Source: Blakeslea trispora (lineage: Eukaryota; Mucoromycota; Mucoromycetes; Mucorales; Choanephoraceae). From it: 64,000 nt of DNA. The notes under the pieces are model-generated. The model had not been told where the DNA came from and did not search any database. It worked only from the letters and a program-made list of their open reading frames with translations. Location of the stretch: assembly GCA_025331445.1 (NCBI GenBank), contig JAIWNE010000012.1, positions 62,001 through 126,000 on the forward strand, written 5' to 3'. Positions 22,350-33,739 of the stretch are shown piece after piece. Within the stretch, counting starts at the first letter, position 1, and each line of letters opens with the position of its first letter. Position numbers and translations under genes: made by a program.

Positions 22350-23452
22350 ATGTCGCAAACGTTATCTGCGTTTGCCTTTCTTTTCCCAGGAAATGCTCTG
22401 GTGAATTCGTTACTGGCTACGTCTTATATCTCTATTATTCCCAATCTATTACTTTACTTTGTTCCTCCTGATATTAAGGCTTCCACGCTCAGTACATTGG
22501 TTCATTTTGCCGTAGGTAAAGAAAGCGTATAATCCATATCCATCTACCATATTCCTCATCATGTACTATAGGAAGTCTTTTAGGTGATGTATTCTTACAC
22601 CTCTTGCCTCACGCGTTTATCCAACACGATCATGGTCACCATCACCCTACAGATCATGAAGAAAGTAATGAAACGCATAGAACAGTCTTGATTGGCTTGG
22701 GTCTTTTTGCAGGCATCTTCTTGTTCTATTCTGTTGATAAATGTATGCGAGTCTATCTTGGCAAGACAGAACATCATCATCATCATCATGAAGAGAAAAA
22801 GGAAGCCGTGGTAAATCAGGTAGCTGTCAGTGAAGGATTACGCCAACGTCATGTTCCAAAGAAAGAAGCAGAAAAGACTGAAAAGAAAGATCACACAAAA
22901 GCAGAAAAAGATGTGCGCGCCAGTACCTATCTCAATCTATTGGCTGATTTCACGCATAATTTGACAGATGGTATTGCCATGGCTGCTTCCTTTTATGCTT
23001 CTCCTGCTGTTGGTGCTACTACTGCAGTCGCTGTCTTTTTCCACGAGATTCCTCATGAAGTGAGTGATTATGCTATCTTGCTTCAATCTGGATTTAGCAA
23101 GAAGCGTGCTATGATGGCACAGTTCACAACTGCCATTGGTGCTTATATTGGTACCTTTATTGGTATCTTTATTGAAGAAATGGCTATTCGTTTATCGCAT
23201 GACAACAAACACCATCACCATCATCACCATCATCACCATCATGGATTATGGGGTACTACCATGACTTGGGGAGATCTAGTGATTCCAGCCACTGCAGGTG
23301 GTTTTCTTTATATTGCTACAGTAGGTGTGATCCCTGAATTATTAGAGACCAAGACAACCAGTCGATTGCAGCCTTTGAAGGAATTGTTGGCCATGGTGTT
23401 TGGTATTGGTTTGATGACTGTGATTGCCTTGAATGAAACCCATAGTCACTGA
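22350..23452 (+). CDS. ZIP family zinc transporter, KE4/LIV-1 type
   Basis: Moves Zn2+ into the cytosol, in this subfamily usually from the ER or Golgi. Exons 22350-22515 and 22572-23452 join in frame to 348 residues. Seen: an N-terminal hydrophobic segment, GDVFLHLLPHAF, a His-rich loop (HDHGHHHP, then a run of His near residue 145), HNLTDGIAMAASFY in membrane segment IV and FFHEIPHEVSDYAILLQSGF in segment V. The HEIPHE box is the metalloprotease-like motif that defines the LIV-1 subgroup (YKE4/SLC39A7 relatives). A second run of about ten His follows, and the end is HSH. The gene is intact. It is the first gene after the transposon island, followed 157 bases later by the Bet1-like gene on the same strand. 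ER versus Golgi location is inference. Confidence 0.93.
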
Positions 23453-23608
23453 TACCCCCCCTCATTTCACTCTTTCTACATTTGTCTTTGTATAAAATAA
23501 AATAAAATAAAATAGATAGAATTCTCTCTCTCTTTTTTTTTTCTTTATTATTATAATGAGGTAACTCTTTTTTTTTATATATATAAATGGAAAGAATGAG
23601 CCAATCAT

Positions 23609-24101
23609 ATGTATGCATTTAGTGCTTCCAACTCAAAGAACAATGGTTATATCTTTGAACAACAGAATGATATTCGCCTAAACGAACTTAGTTCTAAGCT
23701 ATCAGCTATTAAGAATGTAAAATAAGAAAAAAGAATAGTTCTTTGTTTTACAGGTATTGACCATGCCTTAGATTACCATCGACATCCATCAAGACGTGAA
23801 TGACCAAGACAGGCTGTTGGACGAATCGGTAAAGAAAACACACACATACATACATACAAAACAACAGAAACTGACTGTTGGATAGCACAATCAATTTAGT
23901 GGACTTGGACATAGCCTACACAACTCTTTTGGAAGGATGAACCGAATGATCTCTAAGCGTCATCAGCGACAACTTTGCTTTTACGTTTCTATTGCCATTC
24001 TTGTGTTTTTTGTTCTGTATTATGGTGCACCTTGGCTTACTTATCTCTTCAGTTCTACCCAACATAGTGAAGATATCATACCACATCAAGATGATGTTTA
24101 A
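23609..24101 (+). CDS. Bet1-type Qc-SNARE
   Basis: Small tail-anchored SNARE for ER-Golgi or intra-Golgi vesicle fusion. Three short exons, 23609-23716, 23772-23828 and 23886-24101, give 126 residues. The first exon reads NDIRLNELSSKLSAIKN and the second ITIDIHQDVNDQDRLLDES, so the SNARE heptads span the splice site and the zero-layer Gln falls in VNDQDRLL. The third exon has GLGHSLHNSFGRMNRM and then a single hydrophobic anchor (CFYVSIAILVFFVLYYG). Unusually, about 20 luminal residues follow the anchor; typical Bet1 ends a few residues after it. Bet1 versus Sft1/Bet1L cannot be separated by eye. An upstream ATG at 23587 is in another frame and ends quickly. No exon exceeds 72 codons, so the gene is easy to miss. 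Confidence 0.85.
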
Positions 24102-24191
24102 TAAAGAAACTATCCTTTTTTTTTTCTAAGCCAATCAAATAAAACGAATTCCCTCTTTTTCTTTTTCTTTATTTTTTTTTTTTTTGTTCAT

Positions 24192-24928
24192 ATGGAATCC
24201 AACAACTCACCTGTTCATAAAGGAGAGAAAGAGCGTATTGCAGACAAATTCAATCGACTAACAGAAGCTTGGACTGAAAGCTGTATGAAAGCAGTACCGT
24301 AATTATTATGTTTGATAAATAAGTTGTCTCTTGAAGATCACTCATGACTGGACAAGATTGTCTGGACTGCTTGAGGTACTTGAGCCTATTTTACCTGACC
24401 TTAGAGAAGAGATTGAGGGTTTACATGTACAAGGTCATCGTTACATGAAAGAAGAACTTGGTGTATGATGATCATTCGTTTGTTTTATGGTTGGACTCAT
24501 TCTTTGTTTAGGTGAACATCAAGCTTATTTTGGAAAATCATGAATTCGCGAGGAAACACGACAAGTTGCAACAGTTGATAGAAGAAGCACGTCAGCGTGA
24601 ACCAGTGGAGTGTCAGCTATTACCTTCGCCTGCTCAAGTGACAGAGGGGACCTTAAATAAAGCCAAATTATTAGAGCTAGAACGTCTGCAGAACACACTC
24701 GATGATCTCACTGCCAAAAACTATGATCTCCTTAACCAGATCAGGCAGGAAAAAAAGAAGAAGCAAGAAAAAGAAAAGAAACTGTTAAAGCGTGTGGCAT
24801 TGTATTATGAGGTAAGAGACAAGCAATCAACATTCTCACTCATAACACTCACCTGGGCTTAGCTTAATAAAATAGCCAATAGCATTCCCTCAGAGGAATA
24901 CTTTCAACTGCAAAAGAATCTCAAATGA
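24192..24928 (+). CDS. Nnf1-like kinetochore (MIND/Mis12 complex) protein
   Basis: Coiled-coil protein, probably the Nnf1 subunit that links Ndc80 to the inner kinetochore. Exons 24192-24293, 24337-24462, 24512-24811 and 24863-24928 give 197 residues, the usual Nnf1 size. The layout fits: RIADKFNRLTEAWTESCMKA, a tryptophan-containing helix, a conserved-looking KLQQLIEEARQRE after HEFARKHD, and a long Lys/Glu/Leu coiled coil to the C-terminus. No catalytic motif is seen. The first intron is uncertain: its donor reads GTACCG and it is only 43 bases long; an alternative donor at 24299 shifts frame unless the acceptor moves. It lies 90 bases after the Bet1-like gene and ends 51 bases before the convergent UCH stop. 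Other coiled-coil families remain possible. Confidence 0.55.
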
Positions 24929-24978
24929 ATATATATATATAATAAAGAAGATACACTGGCGTTTTTTTTTTATTGTTA

Positions 24979-26037
24979 TTATTCAGTCTTGCATAGAGCA
25001 ATAGCACTAAATTGAGTTTCCTCAAGATCTCTAGCCATATATTGCTGCATGACTTCTGCTGCACTCTAATATCGAATCATAACATCAGTCCATGTAAAGG
25101 CTATACAATCTATTATGACTTTACCTCGACTAGGTTGGAACATTTGCCATGGTTGATAGGGAACGGCTTTCTACCATCCAACTCATACAGATGCTCATTT
25201 ACCTTGACAAAACAGATGAAATGAAGGTCAACATCATCTTCTGTACTGGGTGCCTATGATTCAGTTTAGTCATAATAAAGACTTTGTTTTCAAATAAATT
25301 ACCTCTGTTTGACCTTCATGAGCAGCAGAGGCATGAACAGAAGCCAATTCAGTACTGTTCTCTAACAGCTCAACTCTTTCTTCAATAGACATAGGCTTTG
25401 CTTTTTCAATCAAATCTCTAAGCAATCCAGGACCTTATCGGTTTTGTTAGATTCTAGATGATACATCTGTGCTTTTCTTTCTTTACCAACAATATCACCA
25501 TCATTACTGGCAACTGAATGTAATAAGGCCATCATGCCGCAAGCATTTTCAATTGTCTGCTTAAAGAAAATGACTTCTGGACCAATGTTCTGTTCCAGTT
25601 TAGTTAAGCGAGCCTCTTCTTCTTCCTTGAAGCGCTCATAAGTCTCAGTCAATGGGAACAAGAAGATCATGGCTTCAACAGGTGTAGGAATCATGGCCAG
25701 CAACTCGGGATCAAATCCTATTCTTGTCTTGGTTTTTTTTTATCATTCTAAAAGGGAATATTATTATTTCGAGGGGGGGAGGAAATCGTTACCATAGACA
25801 TCTACATAGTTGTATTGGGGATTGACACCTAAAGAGTGAATAACCTATTTGTATTTTGAGAAAAAAAGAGGGCAAGATGGATACATTCAAAAGGAATCTT
25901 TACCTTGCTCCAGACCTAAGGCCAATACAAAATATTAAATCATCTTTTCTTTTTTGCAGGAAAATCGAAATACTTACTTCAGGGTTAGCTTCAAGAGGTA
26001 CCCATCTTTTTACGCGTTGAGTATTGTTTTCAGTCAT
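24979..26037 (-). CDS. Ubiquitin C-terminal hydrolase (UCH family, UCHL3/Yuh1 type)
   Basis: Cysteine protease that frees ubiquitin from small adducts. Seven exons (minus): 26037-25978, 25915-25904, 25844-25793, 25717-25487, 25433-25303, 25253-25125, 25065-24979, giving 233 residues. The active site is intact: [19 protein letters not shown] (oxyanion Gln and nucleophilic Cys), DLHFICFV (His) and [15 protein letters not shown] (Asp). The end FSAIALCK is typical. Exon 2 is only 12 bases (Val-Trp-Ser-Lys) and is needed to keep the conserved start LEANPE...VIHSLGV. Exon 5 leaves one base that pairs with exon 6 to make the Gly of VGPGLL. It is divergent from the R3H-SUZ gene, with 391 bases between the two ATGs. 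Confidence 0.95.
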
Positions 26038-26428
26038 AATTGCACAAAAAGAAAAAAAGAAAGAGAAATTAGTGTGCTCTTTTAATACTGTTTTTTATGC
26101 TATTAAAAAAAAATAGTATGCGTACACACGCCAGCTACGGACTTTCAAGTACAAAGACACTAAAAATTGAGTGACAAGCCTTTTTCTTTTTCTTTTTTTT
26201 TTCACTCTTTTTCCTTGGATTTGGCCCTTTTTTTTTTTCTTTCTCCTCTTTACGACAGACAAAGAAAAAGAGAGAAACAAACACAGGAACAAGCAAATAA
26301 ACCCTATTTATTATATAATAACTTATGGTAAATTTCCATCGAATGAAAGAGATAGACGCGCCCTAGACTTTACGAAAAACAAATAATACGCGACTCTAAA
26401 CTATTCTTATTTTAATAGTATCGATAAC
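26038..26428. promoter_or_regulatory. Shared promoter region, UCH and R3H-SUZ genes
   Basis: A 391-base gap between two divergent start codons. It has pyrimidine-rich blocks near 26,180-26,260 and a TATATAATA stretch near 26,312. That it drives both genes is inference from position only. Confidence 0.45.
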
Positions 26429-27376
26429 ATGTCTAGCCATCGAGATGAACAACAACAACAACAACAACAACAACAGCAACAACAGCAACAACAGCAACAA
26501 CAGCAACAGCAACAGCAACAACATAGGCTATTGAATAGCTATCACGATTCTTATGCATCATATCAAAGCCCATTACAACCACCATCACAACAACATTATA
26601 CACCTCCATACTTACAAAACGCACCCATGTATTATAACAACAGCCCAACACCATACAACCATCCCTCACCTTACCTTCCATCTACCTCTCAACCCTATCA
26701 AGCCAGTCTCCCTCCACAAATATACTATGCAACACAGCAAACGATACAGGAATTCAATGATCCAGTGGTACCTACTGAACCTGATCAATTTATTATCGAT
26801 TTGTTAAAGAAACCTCAAGAGAGATTGTTCTTGTTGAAATTAGAATTAGAGTTTGAAGCGTTTATAAAGGATAGCAGGTAAGCAGAAAAAGAAAAGAAAA
26901 AAAAGGGATCTAGACTTAATGTGTTACAGTAAACTTCGCCTTGATTTACCCAACATGAATTCATATCAACGCTTGATGATTCATAAGTTAGCGCCTTATT
27001 ATAAATTGAATCATTACCATGACGCTATGCGGAAAGGAGTCTATGTTTGCAAGACAAATAGGACAGAGTTGTAGGTTATTTCGCTTTTCGTTTTTTTCTT
27101 TGGATAGATAAACTGATGATTTCTAGACCTTTTATCCGTTTAGTTGATGTTGACCTGAATCCGGAAGCAGAGACCGATAAGCCTAATTCAAATGAACCTC
27201 AACCACAGTTTAAAATCATGCGCCGTTCTGCTGCCAACAGTCTTTCTTCTCGTAATTCACCTAGCACAGGCGAAGATCAGTCCAAAGTGGATAGAAAGAA
27301 CATGACATTAGAGGAAAGAAGAACAGCTTATGAAGAAGCAAGAGCTCGTATCTTTCAAGACCTTGAAAACAAATGA
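26429..27376 (+). CDS. R3H and SUZ domain RNA-binding protein
   Basis: Likely cytoplasmic single-strand RNA-binding regulator. Exons 26429-26877, 26930-27070 and 27127-27376 join to 279 residues. The N-terminus has a run of about 24 Gln, then a Pro/Tyr/Gln-rich low-complexity region. The R3H domain spans roughly residues 125-195: FEAFIKDS, SKLRLDLPNMNSYQRLMIHK (the R-x3-H of the name is RLMIH), LAPYYKLNHYHDAMRKGV. The SUZ motif follows: QFKIMRRSAANS and, at the C-terminus, ERRTAYEEARARIFQDL. The two motifs together define the R3H-SUZ family (relatives of animal ARPP21/R3HDM and Encore). The glutamine run is CAA/CAG mixed and may vary in length. Target RNAs are unknown. Confidence 0.9.
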
Positions 27377-27884
27377 TAATAAACAACTCTATTATATATC
27401 TGTGAGAGAGTGAGAGAGACAAATTGATTGCATGAATATCAGGATACAGTTCTAACATTATGAATATAAAAAAAGAGAGAGAGAGACAGATGAAAGGAAA
27501 CAAAGAAAAACATACGAATTCAAGCATCAATCAAAATCACAACCCATCTTTTCAGTCAAGGTATCCTAATAAGATCCGTAAAGCGGGAGTGAGGATTCCG
27601 ATATACAACATTTGATTTTCGAAATCATGGTCATTGATAACATCTCATATTTGTTAGTTTCAATCATTAGCTCTTTCCTTAAAAAAAGATAACCAATCAA
27701 CTTTTTTCAGTCTTTCTTTTGATTTCCAAAATAATACAATAATCTGATGTAGCACAGTAAGAAGATCCTCGTGTCCAAATTAGCGGCTTTTAAATGATTT
27801 ACACACCCCTTTTATTTTATCTTTTTTTTTTTCTTTTTATTCTCTCTCTCTCTCTCCTTTTTCCTTTAATTTCTTTCAATTATA
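27377..27884. other. Intergenic spacer with pyrimidine tract before the next start
   Basis: GA-rich repeats near 27,404-27,416 and 27,472-27,486 mark the 3' side of the R3H gene. From about 27,817 to 27,880 the plus strand is nearly all T and C, ending in the ATG at 27,885; similar tracts precede the ZIP, homeodomain and CBM21 genes and are probably core promoter or 5' UTR features. Confidence 0.45.
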
Positions 27885-29340
27885 ATGGGTGCTCAAGTTG
27901 TTGATTATAGAATATCAACGTTGATTGTATTATGTAAAGATTGTGGTAACGATGTAGGTCTTTACCCTGCTCGTCACAAATGTCAACCTGTCGATAGACC
28001 TGCAATGCCTGCTTTGCCTGCACAATTCATGAAGAACAAGACCGAACAATCCAACTCACTTGCACCACCCTCTTTGTTGGATGTTCCCAAGCCTAGCTTT
28101 GGATCAAGTCAGATCAACAAAGGCATTCATTCAGAAGTAGTAGAAGATAATGAAGAATCTGTCTACTTTAATAATTTTGCCGCTAATCTGCCAGAGCAAA
28201 AAGAACAAACAGGCAAAAAACTATGGGGGAAGGTCCGAGAAAACGAAAAATGGAAACAGTTGAATGAAAAGAGTAAACAAGAGCAATTTCTTTGTCTATT
28301 TCTCTGATAAACTAAACACTATCTTATAGATGAAAAAGCTAAACCCAGTGGCAAATTATGGGGTAAATTGATCCAGGCTACACAGAATGTAGCTGATAAA
28401 ATACCTAATAAGGATGAACGTGGTGCAGGTAAGAATGTCAATTAGGTTTTTCCTCCTTTCTTCCTCCTCTAAAAAAAAAAAATTCGAAATAGAATCGGAT
28501 GAAGATGATTGGGAAGGAGAAACACATGTGTCTAGAATTCTTCGAGAATATTATGAGAGTAAGCGTATGCGCTTACCTGAATGGTTATTTGAAGATGATC
28601 CTGAGTTAAGCAGTCCCAAGAAATCGATTGCAAGAAGCTCAATAGGTAGTGAGGTTGTTGATATCACAAAGAGAAACTCTACAAGAAGAAGATTATGGGA
28701 TCAAAATCCTAATGATGCCAAGGGCATGTCAAGTAGAGAGAGAGAACGACAAGAGCTTCGACAGGCTCCTACCTCTCCCCCACCTTCCTCTCATCACAGA
28801 CAATTCAAAGAAGAAAGCAACTTTCGAGAAGAGGATAGTCATTACAGACGCAACTACGAAGATGAACGACCCACACGTTATAGAACTGAAGGACGCCGAG
28901 AAGAAAGTGACTATCGCTATAGTGCATCTCGAGATCATGACAAATTTCAACAAGGCGGTAGAGAAGATTATTATTCACAGGAGGACAACTATCACCGAAA
29001 TCCATATTCGAAAGAACAATCGCGTTATCGTGAAGATGGCTATCGATCGCCTACTCAAGCCTATAGCTCTAACAGTAGACCACATAGACCTTACGATGAG
29101 ACAGACTCGTATTATTCAGCTGATGTAAGATCTCCTACAAGAGACTACCATGAATCCTATAGAAAGAACGATGCAAAGGATGATTACTATTATACCAATG
29201 ATTCAAGACAGTATCCACCTTCATCGCCTATGGATCGTGGAGCAGGAAGATACAATCAGCCTCCTCCTCCTGATTCAAGTCGTCGAGCACCTTCACTTCG
29301 AGGTACTCGTCGTTATGGAAATGATCATAATTATTTTTAA
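27885..29340 (+). CDS. Mso1-like Sec1-binding protein with Arg/Tyr-rich tail
   Basis: Probably assists Sec1 and SNARE assembly in exocytosis. Exons 27885-28272, 28330-28428 and 28493-29340 give 444 residues. The N-terminal 35 residues contain LCKDCGNDVGLYPARHKC, a small zinc-ribbon-like Cys pattern. Two WGK blocks follow (KKLWGKVRENEKWKQL; GKLWGKLIQATQNVADK), then EGETHVSRILREYYESK and LPEWLF, which resemble the Sec1-binding region of Mso1. The last 230 residues are disordered and rich in Arg, Tyr, Ser, Asp, ending RRYGNDHNYF. The two similar WGK segments lie on different exons. The Mso1 identity rests on the THVSRILREYY...LPEWL block only, so other functions for the tail are open. Confidence 0.65.
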
Positions 29341-30146
29341 GAAAAGAAAAAAAAAATAGAAAAATAACCTTTTTTTGGGGGCAACATTGTCTTCATATCT
29401 TCTTTTTTATACCGTTTATTCAAATTTTTGTTGATTTCTTTTTTTTTTTAGCCCCTTACAATAAATGAAAGGCTTGAGAGGGGGGGGGGGGGCTTTCTCT
29501 CTTTTATTATTTCTGGGACATTAAGCTGAAATTGATTTAGTACAAATGTTGATGTTTCAAGTGCTCAAAATCATCATGCTTATCTTTTTTTAAAAAAAAA
29601 TACTGTGCCGAGCATATACTTTTTCTCGGAATGAATCCAGAGTACAAATACCATCGTTGTATCGCAATGTATGTAAAACTACATGTAAGTGTTCAACAAT
29701 TAGTACATAGACAAAGTATTGTTTGCTCTCGATTTTCTCATCACAAATTCTAGTGCGGACATTTCAATTTTTGATAAGGATTTGACGCAGAAAGATATCA
29801 TTAGTGATGGACACTATTTTCTTTTCTTTTTTTTTTCTTTGCATTCAATAGACAGCCATTCTTTAACTGGTACAATTCTCTTTCTGGTTGTTCTTTTATG
29901 TATGCTGTCTTGTTCTTTAATCTAACTCCATTCAAGACACATTTTACTTTTATTTTTGAATCAACAGTATTCTGATTGATTTATTGTTCAATGTATGGCC
30001 TATCCTATTTTTTATCCTATAACATTTCAATGATTTCCAAATAAAGTGTAATAAATACTGAATAACAATCTAAATATATACTGCAAAAACAAAGAAAAAG
30101 AGTGCTTTACACTATCCATGTCTATAAAAAAAAAGAAAGCAAAAGG
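29341..30146. other. Intergenic spacer with a G13 run
   Basis: Between the Mso1-like gene and the convergent VTC gene. It holds 13 consecutive G at 29480-29492 and several T runs; no coding sequence is recognised. Confidence 0.5.
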
Positions 30147-32362
30147 TTATAGTATTTGGTTCATTGGTTGAGGACTAGATGAATCTGACCCTAATGATGA
30201 GAAAATAAGGGGTGCTCTAAGGTAGAAATTGACACATAAAGCACCGACTAATAGAATACACAACAAGACTGGACCATAAATGTCCTCCATGTTTGAGGCT
30301 GAACGACCTGTTCTCATATAATAAGATCGAAGTTGAAAGCGAGCTAATGCATACCTTTTAAACAATGTCAGATCAGTCCAACTGTTTACATTTACAAAGA
30401 AAAAGAGTCTTACATGGCAATAGCCGAAGATACCACTATAAAACAAGCACCAACAATTCTTGAGATACGATCACCATAGTTCAACAAGTTGAGTGAAACA
30501 GTAAGCATCAAAGCACAAAACTGAAGCCAAGAAATAAAGGTACGTTCATTTGCAAAAAAGGATTTGGGATCGCTTTTCTTCAACAGCAGATTCCTTCGTT
30601 TGTTGAGAGGAGTGCTACCCAGAAATTCACCTGGGGTCAACGGAGACGCTTTGTAATCCATATTTTTTTCATCTGGCAATTTACTGTTGAGAAAGTATTT
30701 TGAGACCACGTCTCGGTTGGGTGTGTTCTCGCTTGTGACAGGAGGAACAGGGTTGTCGTGGAAATTGAGAGATAGATGAGGAGCTTCATTTCGCTTGTAA
30801 TCCAATTCGTTTTGCTCTTGAGTGATGGAACGTCGATGGCGACCATTGAACAACGGCTTAAAACTTTTTGAGCGAGAGAGGCCAGCATTAGGGGTCACTG
30901 GTTTGCGAATATCGTAATCAAGCTCTGAAAGCCAATAAGGCATTTTAGGCACCTTATCACGAAATAGATAGCTAGCGCCATGAATATATTTAGAGAAATG
31001 AGGCACTTCATGTACTAGATGGCTATCGAGTAGTTGATTAAGCCAAGCAGGTATTGTTTGGCCTAGATGGCTTTGAACTTTTGTTTCCAAGACAGCATAA
31101 GGGAATCGCAAGATATCATGCTCTTTTATGTTTCGGAATGGGAAATCAATATCAGCATCGGATCTACGCCAGTTTTCTCTTCCCATCTTGTTGATCCGTC
31201 TTTTGGCTCCATCGAGATGGTCCTCCCGTATGAACGTTAAATTTGTATCTAGACTGATACGTAGCCGTTGGTCTCCAGGAAACTGGAAGGCTGTGCGGTT
31301 ATAAAACACACGACACACAGGTTGTAACTGTCGTGTCCTGATGGATCTCTGAACACCGTCTGCGATGAAGCAGTTTTCTTCTATAGAGTCAGGGTTCATC
31401 TTCTTTTTCATTTCCAATTCGCGCTTGTAATCATTGACAGAGTAGATGCCTTTGATGAATGCGTTGACATGACCTTCTTTTAATCGAAATCGATCTTTGA
31501 TGGATCTTTCATCTAGCCATGGAGCGTGGTGCGTTTTTCTCTCGATATAAACATCATCATTAAGTTCGCTACTTTGGCCATACCATCGCATACGGATGGC
31601 TTCAGCACCCTTTGAGCGTTCTAGTCTCTCATGATAAAGCTCAAAGTTTTCATTGTCGAAATAGACACTAGAGACAGCAGCATCCTTTGATTCATATTGT
31701 TTTTGTTGACTAAAGACATGGATAGGCACATGTAGTAGAATGACAGCCTTGACTTCATTGATATGGTCGGGATGAACCCAGTACTTGTTGGTTGCTCTTT
31801 CAAAAGTTGTTTGTCCTTCTCCTGCATCAAATGCTTGAGTTGCTCGGGGATTGCCATGGAGTCGACAGATGTCATGTTGCTCTGAAATTTGGACCATCAA
31901 AACATCAAATCGTTGCTTGTCAAGAGGATAAGCTTCTAACAGCTTGTTAAAGTAATATGTGGTCAGATTACTACCGGTAATAACCTCATGCTTCTTTATG
32001 ATACGTTCGAACGCAGCTAGGTTCAGTTCGTGGAATTTAGCAATATCATCTACATCGATCAGAATTTCAGCAAGAGTATCAGCCACTGCATCGTATGCAG
32101 ATTCATCAATTTGTATTGTCGATTTGTAGTCCTTGAGCGTTGAGCTGCAAGCATTTACTCGACTTGTCAATTGGTCTAGGTGCGTTTGAACAAATCCATA
32201 TACTTTTCTAAGCTCAACTTCAATTCTTCGTTGGAAACCTTGCAAGTTGAAGGCATGATTGTTGACAGGGTCTTTGAGTTGAGCATTAAGCTGATTATAT
32301 TGTATGTAATATTCTCGCCATGATTCATTTATCTTTGAGTTAAACTCAACACTAAACTTCAT
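30147..32362 (-). CDS. Vacuolar polyphosphate polymerase, Vtc4-like
   Basis: Makes inorganic polyphosphate from ATP at the vacuole membrane and passes it inside, as the catalytic subunit of the VTC complex. Exons (minus) 32362-30414 and 30354-30147 give 718 residues, nearly the length of yeast Vtc4. Residues 1-150 are an SPX domain (MKFSVEFNSKINESWREYYI start) that senses inositol pyrophosphates. The tunnel domain shows KYWVH, SVYFDNENFELY, EAIRMRWYG, VYIERKTHH, RISLDTNLTF, FPYAVLETK and HFSKYIHG, so the Lys, Arg-x-Arg, Glu and Lys positions needed for catalysis are present, which favours Vtc4 over the accessory Vtc2/3. The C-terminus has a DUF202-type unit of three hydrophobic segments, interrupted by the intron after SSAIA. 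The gene is intact. Confidence 0.92.
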
Positions 32363-33699
32363 AACTAAATAATCTTATGAGTATTTAAAAAAAAAACATT
32401 GAATGCAACCCACTTAATCTCTATTATCTTTGGGTTTTGTTGTAATTTACCAAAAAGAGAGAGACTTAGAATGATGAGAGAGAGAAAAAAAACAGGAAAA
32501 AAGGTTAACTAAATCCGATTGTTGGATCAAACATGCAATCACTTTGACTTACAAACATTGAGTTGTTTGTTATTTGAGGCTAAAAAAAATTTTAAATTCT
32601 ACTAATATATGATTGTCAAGTCAATCATATAGGTAACGAACTTTATCTATTCTGAAAAAACAAATTGGGAGATTTTTTCAAGAATCTTTGTAAGAATCGT
32701 TTGAAGGTTATAAATTTCGTATTTCAAAGAAGAAGAGCTAATTGACAAGGTGAAGGCATACATTCTGGTGTAATTACTCTGCTACCAAATGTACTGTTTC
32801 TTCTGGTTTAATTTACAGCGAAATTGGCATAAAGTAGCTCTGCTTTTACCTTTCAACTAAATACTCATCTCAATTAAGCCATACACTATGTTCTCACCTT
32901 GAATTCAAAGAAAGCAAATCTCTCATATCTTCTAACACTTGCTCGATCATACTGTTTGATTCTTTCTTACATGCTTTTCCCTTTCTCTCTCTAGATTCAT
33001 TTTTTTTTGACACAACAAAGATATCAAGACAATCCAAATTTTGAACATTTCTTATTAATATGTTGAATCTAATCTAATATAAACAACTAGGACTTACTCA
33101 GGGTTATATAAACCAATAGAAAGAACAAGAGCACTGAAAAAAAATCATCATAGGTTCGTAGATCTATTGTTTGGATACAAACACTTCTTTCTCATTTTAC
33201 AAACAAACACTCTATATGTTTGCTTTCTCCATTGTTTGTGATATCTCTTTTCCCTATTGCCTGTTCATGTATGCCTGTGTATCTTACTTTTTCAATTGTT
33301 TCAAAATACTGCGTGTAAAACATCACTAAATAAACAGCCAATCTAGAAGGACTTTACAATGGGCCTGTCGCTAGGGCGTGCCATTGTCCACAGTCCCTCC
33401 CAGAATAGTATAAGACGCTCAAACTTTGAAAGTCTAAAGTGCAAACATTGTTTTGGTTTCCTGCTTCTCAGATATCATTTAAGCTCTTGAACAGATGACT
33501 TGTTTCATATGTAAGAAAAACAGAACAAATAAAAAGAAAAGTTTATTCGCTTTAATCAGTACAAATAGGTAGCAACAGGCATCATGAAATACATGCCTTT
33601 TTTCCAAATAATCTCTCTTTTGCATATCATACAAGTAGCAAGAGGCTTTTTGTGTATTGATCCAAGAAAACATTAGTAAATAGCTCATAGTCTTCTGAA
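32363..33699. other. Intergenic DNA upstream of the VTC gene
   Basis: AT-rich, no coding sequence recognised. A GC-richer patch at about 33,360-33,415 (GCCTGTCGCTAGGGCGTGCC and nearby) stands out from its surroundings but matches no RNA gene I know. Confidence 0.45.
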
Positions 33700-33739
33700 C
33701 AACCTTGTTACCTTTGAGCGTATCTTATACATTGCTTAT

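Noticed and set aside
29719..29925. 68-codon frame with a hydrophobic end
   Set aside because: Codes from T-rich DNA; no start context and no relatives recognised.
33360..33415. Possible small RNA gene in a GC-richer patch
   Set aside because: No cloverleaf, box elements or known RNA signature could be identified; left as unexplained.
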